A stretch of 64,000 nucleotides of DNA from Solirubrobacter pauli (GTDB taxonomy: Bacteria; Actinomycetota; Thermoleophilia; Solirubrobacterales; Solirubrobacteraceae): the NCBI RefSeq assembly GCF_003633755.1, contig NZ_RBIL01000001.1:853426-917425 (forward strand), written 5' to 3'. Shown piece by piece: positions 26,775-35,142 of this stretch. Below the pieces are notes generated by a model. It saw nothing but the letters and a program-made list of their open reading frames with translations, did no database searches and was not told the DNA's origin. The first letter of the stretch is position 1. Each line of letters begins with the position of its first letter. The position numbers and the translations under genes are program-made.

Positions 26775-27997
26775 GCCGGAGACTCTACGTGCGCGATGTC
26801 GCCGAGGGCGCGCCAGATCAGCGCGAGGATCAGGGCGGAGCCGGCGAAAGCGAACCAGAACGGCGCGGTCACGCCGCCCAGGCGTGCGACGACGCCACCG
26901 ATCGCCTGGCCGACGAGGATGCCGCCGAACATCGCGACGCCGTAGACGCTGCCGGCGCGGCCCTGCAGCTCGGTCGGCACGGCGCGCATCCGCACGGCGG
27001 TGGACAACGTCCCCCAGACGAAGGCCTCCGCGCCGAACACGACCATGATCGCCATCGCCACCCAGGCGGTGGTCGTGAGCGCCAGCCCGAGATGCGTGAG
27101 CGTCTCGAGGACCAGCACGGCGCGCATCAACGTCGCGAGCCGCGCGCGGCGCTCCAGCCAGCCGTAGCCCAGCGTCCCCGCGATCCCGCCGACGGCCACG
27201 AACGTCGACAGCAGCCCGAATCCGACCGCACCCAGCCCGAGCCGCTGCGTCGCGTAGAGCACGAGCACCGCCCACGCCGCGCCGTAGGTGACGTTGAAGG
27301 CGACGATCGTCAGCGTGAGCGTGCGCACCGGCGGGTGCTGCCAGACCCAGCTGAAGCCCTCCCCCACCTCGCGCAGGAGGTGCGCCTCCGGGGCGGCGCG
27401 CTCGTAGCCCGGGACGCGCATCCGCGCGACCATCAGCGCGGCGAACACGAGCAGGACCGCGCAGGCGAAGAACGGGACGGCCGTGCCGGCGGCGAACAGG
27501 AACGCGCCGACGGCCGGGCCGACGAGCTGGTTGGCGGTGAGGAAGCACGCCATCAGCCGGGCGGCGCCGACGCCGAGGTCGTCGCGGTCGACGACCATCG
27601 GCAGCAGCGTCTGGGACGCGTTGTCGGCGAACACCTCCGCCACGCCGAGCGCGAGCAGGGCGACGAGCGTGATGACGACGTGCCCGCTGTCGACGAGCAG
27701 CGCGGCCGCGAGCACGACCAGCACCAGCACCCGCAGCAGGTCGGAGATGACCAGCATCGCGCGCCGGTCGACCCGGTCGGCCAGCGCGCCCGCGTAGAGG
27801 CCGAACAGCAGCCACGGGAGCCGCTGCAGCAGCGCGCCGAGCGCCACCAGCAGCGGGTCCTGCGTCTGCGAGGCGATCAGCAGCGGCCCAGCGGCGACCG
27901 TGATGCCGTCGCCGAGGTTGCTCAGCCAGGTGGACCCGATCAGCCACCGGAAGGCCAGGCCCATCCGGGCCGGCAGCGCTGCTTCGAGGACCCCCAC
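26771..27997 (-). CDS. MFS transporter (MdfA/enterobactin-exporter-like 12-helix)
   Basis: 408-residue major facilitator with about 12 helices. Motif A lies between helices 2 and 3: FGLYAGALADRVDRRAML near residue 65. The large cytoplasmic loop lies after helix 6 (RMRVPGYERAAPEAHLL). The fold resembles the MFS_3/EntS group of exporters. The GTG start has GGAGG just upstream, 12 nt after the SDR stop; an in-frame ATG 11 codons later (MGLAFRWLIG) is an alternative. It is the second gene of the SDR-MFS-MBL-AraC-VOC operon. Substrate unknown, probably export of a small molecule. Confidence 0.88.
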   Translation of the reverse strand: MGVLEAALPARMGLAFRWLIGSTWLSNLGDGITVAAGPLLIASQTQDPLLVALGALLQRLPWLLFGLYAGALADRVDRRAMLVISDLLRVLVLVVLAAALLVDSGHVVITLVALLALGVAEVFADNASQTLLPMVVDRDDLGVGAARLMACFLTANQLVGPAVGAFLFAAGTAVPFFACAVLLVFAALMVARMRVPGYERAAPEAHLLREVGEGFSWVWQHPPVRTLTLTIVAFNVTYGAAWAVLVLYATQRLGLGAVGFGLLSTFVAVGGIAGTLGYGWLERRARLATLMRAVLVLETLTHLGLALTTTAWVAMAIMVVFGAEAFVWGTLSTAVRMRAVPTELQGRAGSVYGVAMFGGILVGQAIGGVVARLGGVTAPFWFAFAGSALILALIWRALGDIAHVESPA

Positions 27998-28009
27998 CGC
28001 CCTCCGAGG

Positions 28010-28663
28010 CTACGCAGCCCCGATGAGCTCCGCGCGGGTGAGCGCGGTGTCCTCGTCGGCGATCACCTCCGTCGCGTCCGCCTCGATCCCGTCCAGGGCC
28101 TGGCGGACGACGTCCGCGGGGTCGTTCAACGGGCCGTCGTAGCCGGCCATCATGTCCGTGTCGGTTCCGCTCAGGTACAGGCCGGTGACGAGCGCGTCGG
28201 GCAGCTCGAGCCGGACGCCGTTGGTGAGGCTCCACTCGGCCGCCTTCGACGCCGCGTAGCCGTTCGCGCCCACGTAGTTGAGCCAGGACAGGCGCGAGTT
28301 GACGTTGAGGATCGCCCGCGCCGACGCGAACGCGCGGATCACGTGCAGCGTGCCGAAGAAGTTCGTCTCCATCTCGCGCCGGATCGCGTCCACGTCGCCG
28401 GTGACGAAGTTCTGGTGCAGGCTGATGCCGGCGTTGTTGATCAGCACCTCGACGCCGGTGGCGGTCGCGGCGGCGCGCGCGACCGACTCGGGGTCGGTGA
28501 TGTCGAGCTGGATCGGGACCACGCCGGGGAGGTCGATCGCCTCGGGGTTGCGGGCGGCGGCGTAGACGGTGCTCGCGCCGCGCTCGAGCAGCTGCTGGGC
28601 GAAGTGGCGGCCGAGGCCGCGGTTGGCGCCCGTGACGAGGGCGGTGGTGCCGTTGAGGTTCAT
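28010..28663 (-). CDS. Short-chain dehydrogenase/reductase (SDR)
   Basis: 217-residue classical SDR. It has TALVTGANRGLGRHFAQQL at the N-terminus, the VEVLINNAGISL strand, a catalytic Ser in NVNSRLSWLNYVG and Tyr-Lys in NGYAASKAAEW (about residue 150). The length is slightly short for the family. It is the first gene of the five-gene operon and lies divergent from an AraC regulator with a cupin sensor, a common arrangement for a regulator and its target oxidoreductase. The substrate is not predictable. Confidence 0.9.
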   Translation of the reverse strand: MNLNGTTALVTGANRGLGRHFAQQLLERGASTVYAAARNPEAIDLPGVVPIQLDITDPESVARAAATATGVEVLINNAGISLHQNFVTGDVDAIRREMETNFFGTLHVIRAFASARAILNVNSRLSWLNYVGANGYAASKAAEWSLTNGVRLELPDALVTGLYLSGTDTDMMAGYDGPLNDPADVVRQALDGIEADATEVIADEDTALTRAELIGAA

Positions 28664-28682
28664 GACTTCGCAGGCTACGCTG

Positions 28683-28725
28683 GGATATGAGCCATTCAAT
28701 GACTATTAGCGGCGAATCCATATCC
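28683..28725. promoter_or_regulatory. AT-rich divergent promoter/operator between SDR and AraC genes
   Basis: GGATATG (28683-28689) and CATATCC (28719-28725) form an inverted repeat spanning 43 nt in the 64-nt divergent intergenic region. This is one of the most AT-rich stretches of the window. The right arm ends 2 nt before the AraC-family start codon. A site for the adjacent regulator is the obvious inference. Confidence 0.4.
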
Positions 28726-28727
28726 AT

Positions 28728-29609
28728 ATGACTCAGGCAGACGTGCTCGAAGATGTGCTGGCCGTCACCGGCGTACGCGGCGTGCTCGGCGCGCGGATCG
28801 ACGCCGGGGACGACTGGGCGTGGCACGCGTGCGAGGTCTCCACCGCCGCGTTCCACGCCGTCACGCACGGCAGCGCGTGGTTCAGCGTCGCGGGCGGCGA
28901 GCCGTTCGAGCTGCGCGCCGGCGACGTGATCCTGCTCCCCCACGGCACCGAGCACGCGCTCGGCAGCGACCCGCGGGTGCTGGAGCGGACGTCGTCGATG
29001 GCCGAGGACGCCGGCGCGGGCGTCTACCGGATCGGCTCGGGCGCCACGCGCGCCCACATCCTGTGCGCGCACTACGAGTACGACACGCCGCCGTTCGCGT
29101 CGCTGCCCGACCTGGTCGTGCTGCGCGGCGCCGACGAGCTGGAGGACACGCTGCGGCTGATCGCGCGCGAGCTCGTCGACCCACGCCCGGCGACCGCCGT
29201 GATCCTCAACAGCATGGTCGACGTGCTGCTCGTCCAGCTGCTGCGGGCGTGGCTGCCGACGCAGCCGTCGTGGCTCGGCGCGCTGCGCGACCCGGTGGTC
29301 GGCGCGGCCGTCGCCAAGCTCCACGCCGACCCGGCGCGCGACTGGACCACCGCGACCCTGGCCCGCGAGACCGCGGTCTCACGGGCCACCTTGACACGCC
29401 GCTTCGCGTCCACGCTCGGAGAGTCACCGGGCGCGTACCTCACGCGCTGGCGGATGGACCTCGCGGCGCGCCGCCTCCGCGACAGCGACGACAGCCTGGA
29501 GCAGGTCGCCGCCGCGGTCGGATACACCTCGGTCTACGCGTTCAGCCGCGCGTTCAGCCGCGCCCGCGCGGTCCCGCCGGGGCGGTTCCGCGCGGCCGCG
29601 CGGGTCTAG
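28728..29609 (+). CDS. AraC-family regulator with cupin_6 sensor domain
   Basis: 293 residues. The N-terminal cupin (AFHAVTHGSAWFSVAGGEPF, LRAGDVILLPHGTEHAL) covers about 1-130; the C-terminal AraC domain has WTTATLARETAVSRATLTRR (about 205-225) and LEQVAAAVGYTSVYAFSRAF. This cupin_6-AraC type is frequently found divergent to an SDR oxidoreductase, exactly as here, and usually responds to a small hydrophobic or aldehyde-like compound. It likely acts on the 64-nt intergenic region. Its TAG is directly followed by the stop codon of the convergent secreted protein. Confidence 0.9.
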   Translation: MTQADVLEDVLAVTGVRGVLGARIDAGDDWAWHACEVSTAAFHAVTHGSAWFSVAGGEPFELRAGDVILLPHGTEHALGSDPRVLERTSSMAEDAGAGVYRIGSGATRAHILCAHYEYDTPPFASLPDLVVLRGADELEDTLRLIARELVDPRPATAVILNSMVDVLLVQLLRAWLPTQPSWLGALRDPVVGAAVAKLHADPARDWTTATLARETAVSRATLTRRFASTLGESPGAYLTRWRMDLAARRLRDSDDSLEQVAAAVGYTSVYAFSRAFSRARAVPPGRFRAAARV

Positions 29610-31418
29610 CTACGAGACGCCGGAGAGGCTCCACATGCCCGTGCGGGCGGCCTTCGTGATGTCCGGCCCGGTCGGGCCCTGGCCCCAGAAGTAGTCGCCG
29701 ATGTTGGTGACGCCGCCGGCGCCGACGTTGCCGATCGAGCGGTAGCGGATGCCGGACGGCTCCTTGATCTGGGCCATCAGCGCCCACGCGTTGCGCACCG
29801 GGAAGGCCGGCAGGCCGAGCTGCGGGAACAGCAGCTGGGCGAACGTGCGGCCCGTGCCGCCGTCGACGCAGATCGCGTTCGTGTGGAAGCCGTTCATCAT
29901 GTGCAGGCCGTTGATGGCGCCACCCCAGCGGGCGAGCTGGTCCATGCTGCCGTTGGTGTCACGCAGCACCTGGCAGGACTCGAGCTGCAGCCACTCGAGG
30001 TCGCCGTTGCCCCAGTCGGCGTCGCCCGGGACGATCCACTTGTCGTCGTGCGTCGTGTTCTTGAACGTGAAGCCGTTCGGGTTGCCGTGGCCGGTGTACC
30101 AGGTGGCGTCCACGTTGTCGACGTAGCTGCTGTCGGTGCCGCCGGCGGAGCCCTTCTTGAAGTCCCGCTCCCACGCGCTCGTGCCGTGGAACTGGAACGC
30201 GGTCGGGACGCCGCGGGCCGCCATCGCGTTGCGGAACCCGAAGCCCGAGTCCTGCGCGCACTGCCACTCGTCGACGGTCTGCTCGACGCCGACGTCGACC
30301 GGCCCGATCGCGAGCTTGCCGAAGCCGCCGCCACCCGGGATCGACTGGCCCTTGACCGAGCCGTCGCCGGCAAAGCTCGCCGTGGCGGTCGACGTGAGGC
30401 CGTTGGCGTCGGTGACGGTGAGCGTCAGCGCCTCGCCGACGAGCTTGTCGCGCGCGTCACGGACGTAGTCGACCGCCGCGCCCTCGTTGCGCTCGATCAC
30501 GGTCGTCGAGGAGGACCACTTGAAGCGGTACGGCGCGGTGCCGCCGGTCGCGGTCGCGACGCCGCGCACGGAGCCGTCGCCGAGCTTGGCCTCGAGCGTC
30601 GCCGTCGGCGCGCTGCCCTTGACGGCGGGCAGGAGCAGGTTGGCCTGCTGCTCGTCACCGCCGATCGGGTTGCAGGTGTAGACGGGGAAGATCTGCTTCG
30701 CGGAGCCGAGCGCCGGCGCGTGGTAGCCAAGCGTCGGCGTGTCCTGGCGGACCTTGTCGCCGTAGAGCGCGGCGCAACCCTTGGCCGCCTCGTCGACGGC
30801 GATGATCGCGACGGTCGCGCCCGGCTTGAGCCGCCGGTTCGCGCTGGTGAGCTGCGTGAGCTTGCCGTCGGGCCCGTAGGCGGCGCGGAGCTTGGCGCCG
30901 GGACCGGTGAGCGGCAGGCCGCCGAGCGTCTGCTCGAACGACACCGACGTGTCGAGCTTGTAGCTGGCCGTCGGGCGGCCGTTGGCGTCGGCGAGGTCGA
31001 GCTCGGTGTGCGACACGGTCGGCTTGAGCCCGACGACGTCGCCGTCGACGCCGACGTAGTCCATGAAGATCGGGACGCGCTTGAGCACGTCGTCGTCCGG
31101 CAGCGGCCGCAGGCGCTTGAGCGCGTCCGTGTCCAGCGCCTGCGAGGTCGTCGCCCGGCCGGATTCGTCCTTGCCGGTCGCGACCGTCTTCTGCGGCACC
31201 TTCGCGAACTCCGGGCTCGCGTAGATGTAGCTGCCGTCGGGCTGCAACGCGCCCTCGACGCCGAGCGTGGCGTCGAGGCGCTTGGCCTGGTCGGCCGTGA
31301 GGCCCTCCTGCACGACGTCGTAGATCGTGGCGCGCTCTTGGGCGAACGCACCGGGCACGGCGAACATCAGGACGCCCGCGGCGAGCGCGGGCACGGCCAT
31401 CCAGGACCGGGAGGACAT
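29610..31418 (-). CDS. secreted DUF6345-like protein with clan-CD-like His/Cys motifs
   Basis: 602-residue exported protein. Signal peptide 1-26 (AVPALAAGVLMFAVPGAFAQ). Residues 30-290 are beta-rich and repeat 'D-A-N/D-G' turns (a PKD/Ig-like strand set TATATGGTAPYRFKWSSS near 275). The C-terminal about 220 residues resemble DUF6345: WYTGHGNPNGFTF near residue 441 and LEWLQLESCQVL near 480, i.e. a hydrophobic strand ending in His-Gly and another ending in Ser-Cys. That order matches the catalytic dyad of caspase/gingipain-type peptidases; catalysis is an inference. AAGGAG lies 9 nt upstream of the ATG. A substrate or partner is not evident. Confidence 0.72.
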   Translation of the reverse strand: MSSRSWMAVPALAAGVLMFAVPGAFAQERATIYDVVQEGLTADQAKRLDATLGVEGALQPDGSYIYASPEFAKVPQKTVATGKDESGRATTSQALDTDALKRLRPLPDDDVLKRVPIFMDYVGVDGDVVGLKPTVSHTELDLADANGRPTASYKLDTSVSFEQTLGGLPLTGPGAKLRAAYGPDGKLTQLTSANRRLKPGATVAIIAVDEAAKGCAALYGDKVRQDTPTLGYHAPALGSAKQIFPVYTCNPIGGDEQQANLLLPAVKGSAPTATLEAKLGDGSVRGVATATGGTAPYRFKWSSSTTVIERNEGAAVDYVRDARDKLVGEALTLTVTDANGLTSTATASFAGDGSVKGQSIPGGGGFGKLAIGPVDVGVEQTVDEWQCAQDSGFGFRNAMAARGVPTAFQFHGTSAWERDFKKGSAGGTDSSYVDNVDATWYTGHGNPNGFTFKNTTHDDKWIVPGDADWGNGDLEWLQLESCQVLRDTNGSMDQLARWGGAINGLHMMNGFHTNAICVDGGTGRTFAQLLFPQLGLPAFPVRNAWALMAQIKEPSGIRYRSIGNVGAGGVTNIGDYFWGQGPTGPDITKAARTGMWSLSGVS

Positions 31419-31587
31419 TGGGCGAAGCTCCTTGGGGAGGTGGGACATACGCCGGACCAGAGCGCGTCCCCGGCGCCCTGATACGCCGCCGTCCAGCGCA
31501 CCAAGATCCTGCCAATGTCGCTCCAAGGATCAGAGCGCAGAGTTCCGGTCGCGGCGGGCGGTTCCCCCCGGATCGCCCGCCGCGTGA

Positions 31588-32313
31588 TCAGCCGCGACCG
31601 ATGTACGGCATCGAGGTCGCCATGACGGTCATCGTCTGGACGTTCGCGTCCAGCGGCAGCGACGCCATGTAGGCCACCGCGCGGCCCACGTGCGCGACGT
31701 CCATCGTCGGCTCCGGCGCGAGCGAGCCGTCGGCCTGCAACACGCCGCCGATCATGCGCGCGGTCATCTCCGTCGCCGCGTTGCCGATGTCCAGCTGGCC
31801 GCAGGCGATGTCGAACGCGCGGCCTTCGAGCGCGAGCGACTTCGTCAGCCCGGTCACCGCATGCTTGGTCGCGTTGTAGGCGATCGCCTGCGGGCGCGGC
31901 ACGTGGGCCGAGAGCGAGCCGTTGTTGATGATCCGGCCGCCGCGCGGGTCCTGCTCGGCCATCGCCCGGAACGCGGCCTGGGCGCACAGGAACGCGCCGG
32001 TGAGGTTGACGTCGACGACGGCCCGCCACTCGTCGTAGGCGATCTCGGTGACGGGCTTGGTCAACCCGGCGCCCGCGTTGTTGAACAGCAGGTCCACGCG
32101 CCCGTACGCCTGCAGCGTCTTCGTGAACAGGGACGCGACGGAGTCGGGGTCCGTGACGTCGGTGGGGACGGCGAGCCCGCTCGCGTCCCCGATGGTCTCC
32201 TGCAGCGGTGCCTCGCGCCGGCCCGCCGCGACGACGGTCCAGCCGTCCGCGATCAGCGCCTGCGCGGCGGCCCGGCCGATGCCCGATCCGGCACCCGTGA
32301 CGACAGCGATCAT
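31588..32313 (-). CDS. Short-chain dehydrogenase/reductase (SDR)
   Basis: 241-residue classical [23 protein letters not shown] at the N-terminus, [14 protein letters not shown], catalytic Ser in [14 protein letters not shown] and Tyr-Lys in [20 protein letters not shown] (about residue 146). Closest in look to 3-oxoacyl-ACP/glucose dehydrogenase-type SDRs. The start codon sits in the loop of a perfect 13-bp hairpin (32284-32326), which could limit translation. Monocistronic; neighbours are secreted proteins. Substrate unknown. Confidence 0.9.
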   Translation of the reverse strand: MIAVVTGAGSGIGRAAAQALIADGWTVVAAGRREAPLQETIGDASGLAVPTDVTDPDSVASLFTKTLQAYGRVDLLFNNAGAGLTKPVTEIAYDEWRAVVDVNLTGAFLCAQAAFRAMAEQDPRGGRIINNGSLSAHVPRPQAIAYNATKHAVTGLTKSLALEGRAFDIACGQLDIGNAATEMTARMIGGVLQADGSLAPEPTMDVAHVGRAVAYMASLPLDANVQTMTVMATSMPYIGRG

Positions 32314-32326
32314 GGGTGCCGGATCG
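32284..32326 (-). promoter_or_regulatory. 13-bp inverted repeat flanking the SDR start codon
   Basis: CGATCCGGCACCC (32284-32296) and GGGTGCCGGATCG (32314-32326) are perfect reverse complements with a 17-nt spacer holding the first codons of the SDR. In the mRNA the arm upstream of AUG pairs with the codons of the TGAGSG cofactor motif, leaving AUG in the loop. A translation-control hairpin is inferred. Confidence 0.55.
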
Positions 32327-32334
32327 TACGCGCC

Positions 32335-34641
32335 TCAGGGCGTCGTGGTCGCCAGCGTGAGCGTGACCGTGCGCGTGTACTCGCCGGCGCGCAGCGGATC
32401 GTCGGCGCCGACGTGCTGCTTGAACGTCACCGCCACGCGGTCGTTGCTGACCGGCGCCGCCCACGTCGCCCTCGCCAGCTCGACGACGAGCGGCGAGGCC
32501 AGGGAGAACGGGCCGTTGACCAGATGGCCGGGGTCGACGACGCTGAGCCGCGCGTCGCCCGCAGACGAGGTGACCGTGGCGACCGTTCCCGCGGTGTAGT
32601 CGCGCTCGACGCCGGGCGTGAAGGGCGTGAACGTCGCGGGACCGTCGAGCGTCAGCGACAGCACCGACGGCACGGTCGCGCGGACCGTCGCGGGCGCGGT
32701 GTGCGGCAGCACGTGGTCCTTCGTCACCGGCGCGAACGGGTCGTCGGCCTTGCCCGTCCACGCCTGCAGGGTCAGCGTCGCGGTCTGGTTGCCGCCGTCG
32801 GTGCCGTTCGTGGCCAGGTAGTAGAGCCCGTCACCGAGCGCCTGGATGCCGACGTCCGCCTTCTGGCGCCAGCCGCGGATGCCGGTCGCGGCGTCGAGCA
32901 GGCCGTCCGCGGCGAGCGGGAGGAGCCGGCCCTGCTCGCCGCTCAGGCCGCGCAGCACGCTCAGCACCGGCGGCGACGTCGCGTCCACCGCGAACAGGCC
33001 GTAGTTCGGGTACTGCGGCTTGGTGCCGGTGTAGACGCCGAGGAACCAGCGCGCGAGCCACGGGTCGTACTCGAGGGTCTGGACGCCGTACGTGGTGTTG
33101 CCCGTGAAGACGAAGAACTTGCCGTCGGGCGCGGCGGGGCCTTCGCGGTGCGGCGCCGACTCCACCAGCGGGCGCTCGAAGCGCTTCCAGCCGGCGGTGT
33201 CGTACTGCAGCAGCACCTGGTGGTCGTTGTCGGCGCGCGACGTGTTCGCGTAGACGCCGTAGGCGACGGTCAGCCGCTGCGGCCCGCCGGTGGTGCCGAA
33301 CGTCGGCCCGAAGGCGACGCCGTCGATGCCGCTCGAGCCGTAGCGGTGGTCAGGCGTGTTGGCCGTGTCGCCGTCGAAGACGCCGTTGCCGTCGAGGTCG
33401 GCGGTGAAGTCGTCGACGACCTCCGCCAGGTGCACCGTCGAGACGATCGGCGAGCTCTGCGCGCTCATCCCGACCCGGTCGATCTGGTCGACGTCGAAGA
33501 TCGCGATGTAGAACGCCTTGGCCGCCTTGTACTCGAGCGAGCCGTACACGCGCCCGTCGGCCGGGTCGAAGTCGAGGTCGCCGAGGTGCCCGGTGAAGCC
33601 ACCGACGGTGCCGACGACGTTGCCGGCGAAGTCCGTCTTGACCAGCAGGTTCGTGAACGAGTAGTAGATGAACCGCTTGGCCGGGTCGACCGCGATGCCC
33701 TGCACGTGCCCGCTCGGCCAGGCGCCGCCGCTCACCTGCAGCTTGTAGCCGCCGACGGTCACGGCGCCGCGCATGGTCCGCACCGACGCGGCCGGGCCGG
33801 CGAGCCCGTCGCCGCCGACGGCGCGCACGCGCAGCACCTGCTCGCTCTCGGGCAAGCCGGTGAACGTGTGGCTGAGCGCGTCCACGCGCTGCCACGCCCC
33901 GTCGCCGGCCGCGACCTCGTAGTGGCTGATCGTGCCCTGGGCCGGCGCCGTCCACGTGATCGTGGCGGTGTCGGCGACCTCGCTCAGCTTGACGTCCCGC
34001 GGTGCGGTCGGCGCGAGCGGCTGCGCCGCGAGCTCGACCACCTTGACGTCGTCGAACTGCACGGTCGAGTTGTTGATCACGAACCCGAACGCGCCGCCCG
34101 TCCGGCGCAGGTTGGTGGCGCTGAGCGCCGGCTTGCCGTCGAGCGTGACCGCGAGCTGCGTGCCGTGGACCTCGATCGCCAGCCGGTGGTCCGCGCCAGT
34201 GCCGATCGCGACCGGCGCCGGGCCGACCGGGCTCGACGCGTAGGCGCCGCCCTTGGCCGCGGCCTGCGCGAGCTCCAGCCCGTTGGTGGCGACCGTGTTG
34301 CTGCGCGCGACGAGCACCGCGCCATAGTCGTCGGCCGCGTGGTAGTCGACGCCGACGTTGAGCCACCGCGCCGGGTCCGCGACCGCCACGAAGCGCACCG
34401 TCGCCTCGACGCGGAAGTCCGACGGCGCGGCGGGCCCGAACGCGATCCGCGCCCGCGCGCTGGTGGTCGTCGCCTGCAGGCGACCGCCTGAGACCTTCCA
34501 GTCGCCGAGCACGGACGTCCAGCCCGCGGGCAGCGTGCCCGCGGAGAAGCTCTCGTCGACGAGCACGCGCTCCTGCGCGCCCGCCGCGGGGGCGGCGAGC
34601 ACGGTGATGGCGGCGAGCGTCGCGCCCGCCAGAGACCTCAT
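32335..34641 (-). CDS. large secreted protein: LamG/DUF1080-like domain, fibronectin III, propeller-like C-terminus
   Basis: 768 residues. Signal peptide 1-22 (LAGATLAAITVLAAPAAGAQ). Residues 25-200: concanavalin-like sandwich (ESFSAGTLPAGWTSVLGDW, GFVINNSTVQFDDVKVVEL), as in 3-keto-disaccharide hydrolase/DUF1080 domains. Residues 205-290: fibronectin type III (APRDVKLSEVADTATITWTA, LRVRAVGGDGLAGP). The remainder has repeated strand blocks such as GHVQGIAVDPAKRFIYYSF and HLGDLDFDPADGRVYGSLEY suggesting a beta-propeller, followed by a final beta-sandwich. ATG chosen; a GTG three codons upstream is possible. No catalytic motif is recognised; extracellular binding or glycan role is possible. Confidence 0.75.
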   Translation of the reverse strand: MRSLAGATLAAITVLAAPAAGAQERVLVDESFSAGTLPAGWTSVLGDWKVSGGRLQATTTSARARIAFGPAAPSDFRVEATVRFVAVADPARWLNVGVDYHAADDYGAVLVARSNTVATNGLELAQAAAKGGAYASSPVGPAPVAIGTGADHRLAIEVHGTQLAVTLDGKPALSATNLRRTGGAFGFVINNSTVQFDDVKVVELAAQPLAPTAPRDVKLSEVADTATITWTAPAQGTISHYEVAAGDGAWQRVDALSHTFTGLPESEQVLRVRAVGGDGLAGPAASVRTMRGAVTVGGYKLQVSGGAWPSGHVQGIAVDPAKRFIYYSFTNLLVKTDFAGNVVGTVGGFTGHLGDLDFDPADGRVYGSLEYKAAKAFYIAIFDVDQIDRVGMSAQSSPIVSTVHLAEVVDDFTADLDGNGVFDGDTANTPDHRYGSSGIDGVAFGPTFGTTGGPQRLTVAYGVYANTSRADNDHQVLLQYDTAGWKRFERPLVESAPHREGPAAPDGKFFVFTGNTTYGVQTLEYDPWLARWFLGVYTGTKPQYPNYGLFAVDATSPPVLSVLRGLSGEQGRLLPLAADGLLDAATGIRGWRQKADVGIQALGDGLYYLATNGTDGGNQTATLTLQAWTGKADDPFAPVTKDHVLPHTAPATVRATVPSVLSLTLDGPATFTPFTPGVERDYTAGTVATVTSSAGDARLSVVDPGHLVNGPFSLASPLVVELARATWAAPVSNDRVAVTFKQHVGADDPLRAGEYTRTVTLTLATTTP

Positions 34642-34673
34642 CCTGTTCACGCGTGGCGACGCTAGGCGCGGCC

Positions 34674-34713
34674 GTAAGGGGACTTGGGACGAAGCTGTGA
34701 ACGAGGTAAGGGG
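34674..34713. repeat. 8-bp direct repeat at 32-bp spacing upstream of two divergent genes
   Basis: GTAAGGGG occurs at 34674-34681 and again at 34706-34713, a distance of about three helical turns, in the 174-nt intergenic region between the secreted protein (minus) and the small GNAT-like gene (plus). It may be an activator binding site; no regulator is adjacent. Confidence 0.3.
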
Positions 34714-34803
34714 TGGGTGCCCGGAGCGCGCACCATCCGCCTGATGTGAGGGGTGCGTCTCAGCACGATCATGGCTCTCATGTTCAACCAGCTCACACGA
34801 CGC

Positions 34804-34809
34804 AAGGAG
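34804..34809 (+). promoter_or_regulatory. Shine-Dalgarno AAGGAG that fixes the start of the small GNAT-like gene
   Basis: AAGGAG lies 6 nt before a GTG at 34816. Upstream in-frame ATGs at 34771 and 34780 have no such site, so the GTG is the better start. Confidence 0.6.
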
Positions 34810-34815
34810 ATCCCC

Positions 34816-35094
34816 GTGACGCACTCCACGCTGCGGATCCGCCAGGCCCGCCACTCGGACGCGGCCGCGCTCGAGCGGCTGGCCGCCCTGGACTCCAGCC
34901 GCATGCCGCACGGCGACGTGCTGCTCGCCGAGGTCGGCGACGAGCTGTGGGCCGCGCTGTCGCTCGACGACGGCCACGCCGTCGCCGACCCGCTGCGCCC
35001 GAGCGCCGACGCCGTGCTGCTGCTCGGCCAGCGCGGCCGTCAGCTGCGCCGGCGCGCGCGCCGTGGCGCGCACGCCCGCTTGCGCTTCGCCTGA
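34816..35094 (+). CDS. small GNAT-like truncated protein
   Basis: 92 residues. STLRIRQARHSDAAALERLA and VLLAEVGDELWAALSLDDGHAVADP match the N-terminal strands and first helices of GNAT acetyltransferases, but the acetyl-CoA-binding motif (R/Q-x-x-G-x-G/A) is absent. The protein ends in an Arg-rich tail (GQRGRQLRRRARRGAHARL). It is likely a non-enzymatic stand-alone domain of unknown role. A clear ribosome binding site supports expression, and a strong stem-loop follows 10 nt after the stop. Confidence 0.6.
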   Translation: MTHSTLRIRQARHSDAAALERLAALDSSRMPHGDVLLAEVGDELWAALSLDDGHAVADPLRPSADAVLLLGQRGRQLRRRARRGAHARLRFA

Positions 35095-35104
35095 CCAATC
35101 CGTG

Positions 35105-35142
35105 CATGCGGCGCCGAGCGGCTATAAGCTCGGCGCCGCATG
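35105..35142 (+). terminator. perfect 15-bp stem-loop overlapping the next start codon
   Basis: CATGCGGCGCCGAGC (35105-35119) and GCTCGGCGCCGCATG (35128-35142) pair perfectly around the loop GGCTATAA. It starts 10 nt after a stop codon and its 3' arm ends with the ATG of the DUF4097 gene. It can serve as a terminator or attenuator, or hide that start codon. Confidence 0.6.
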
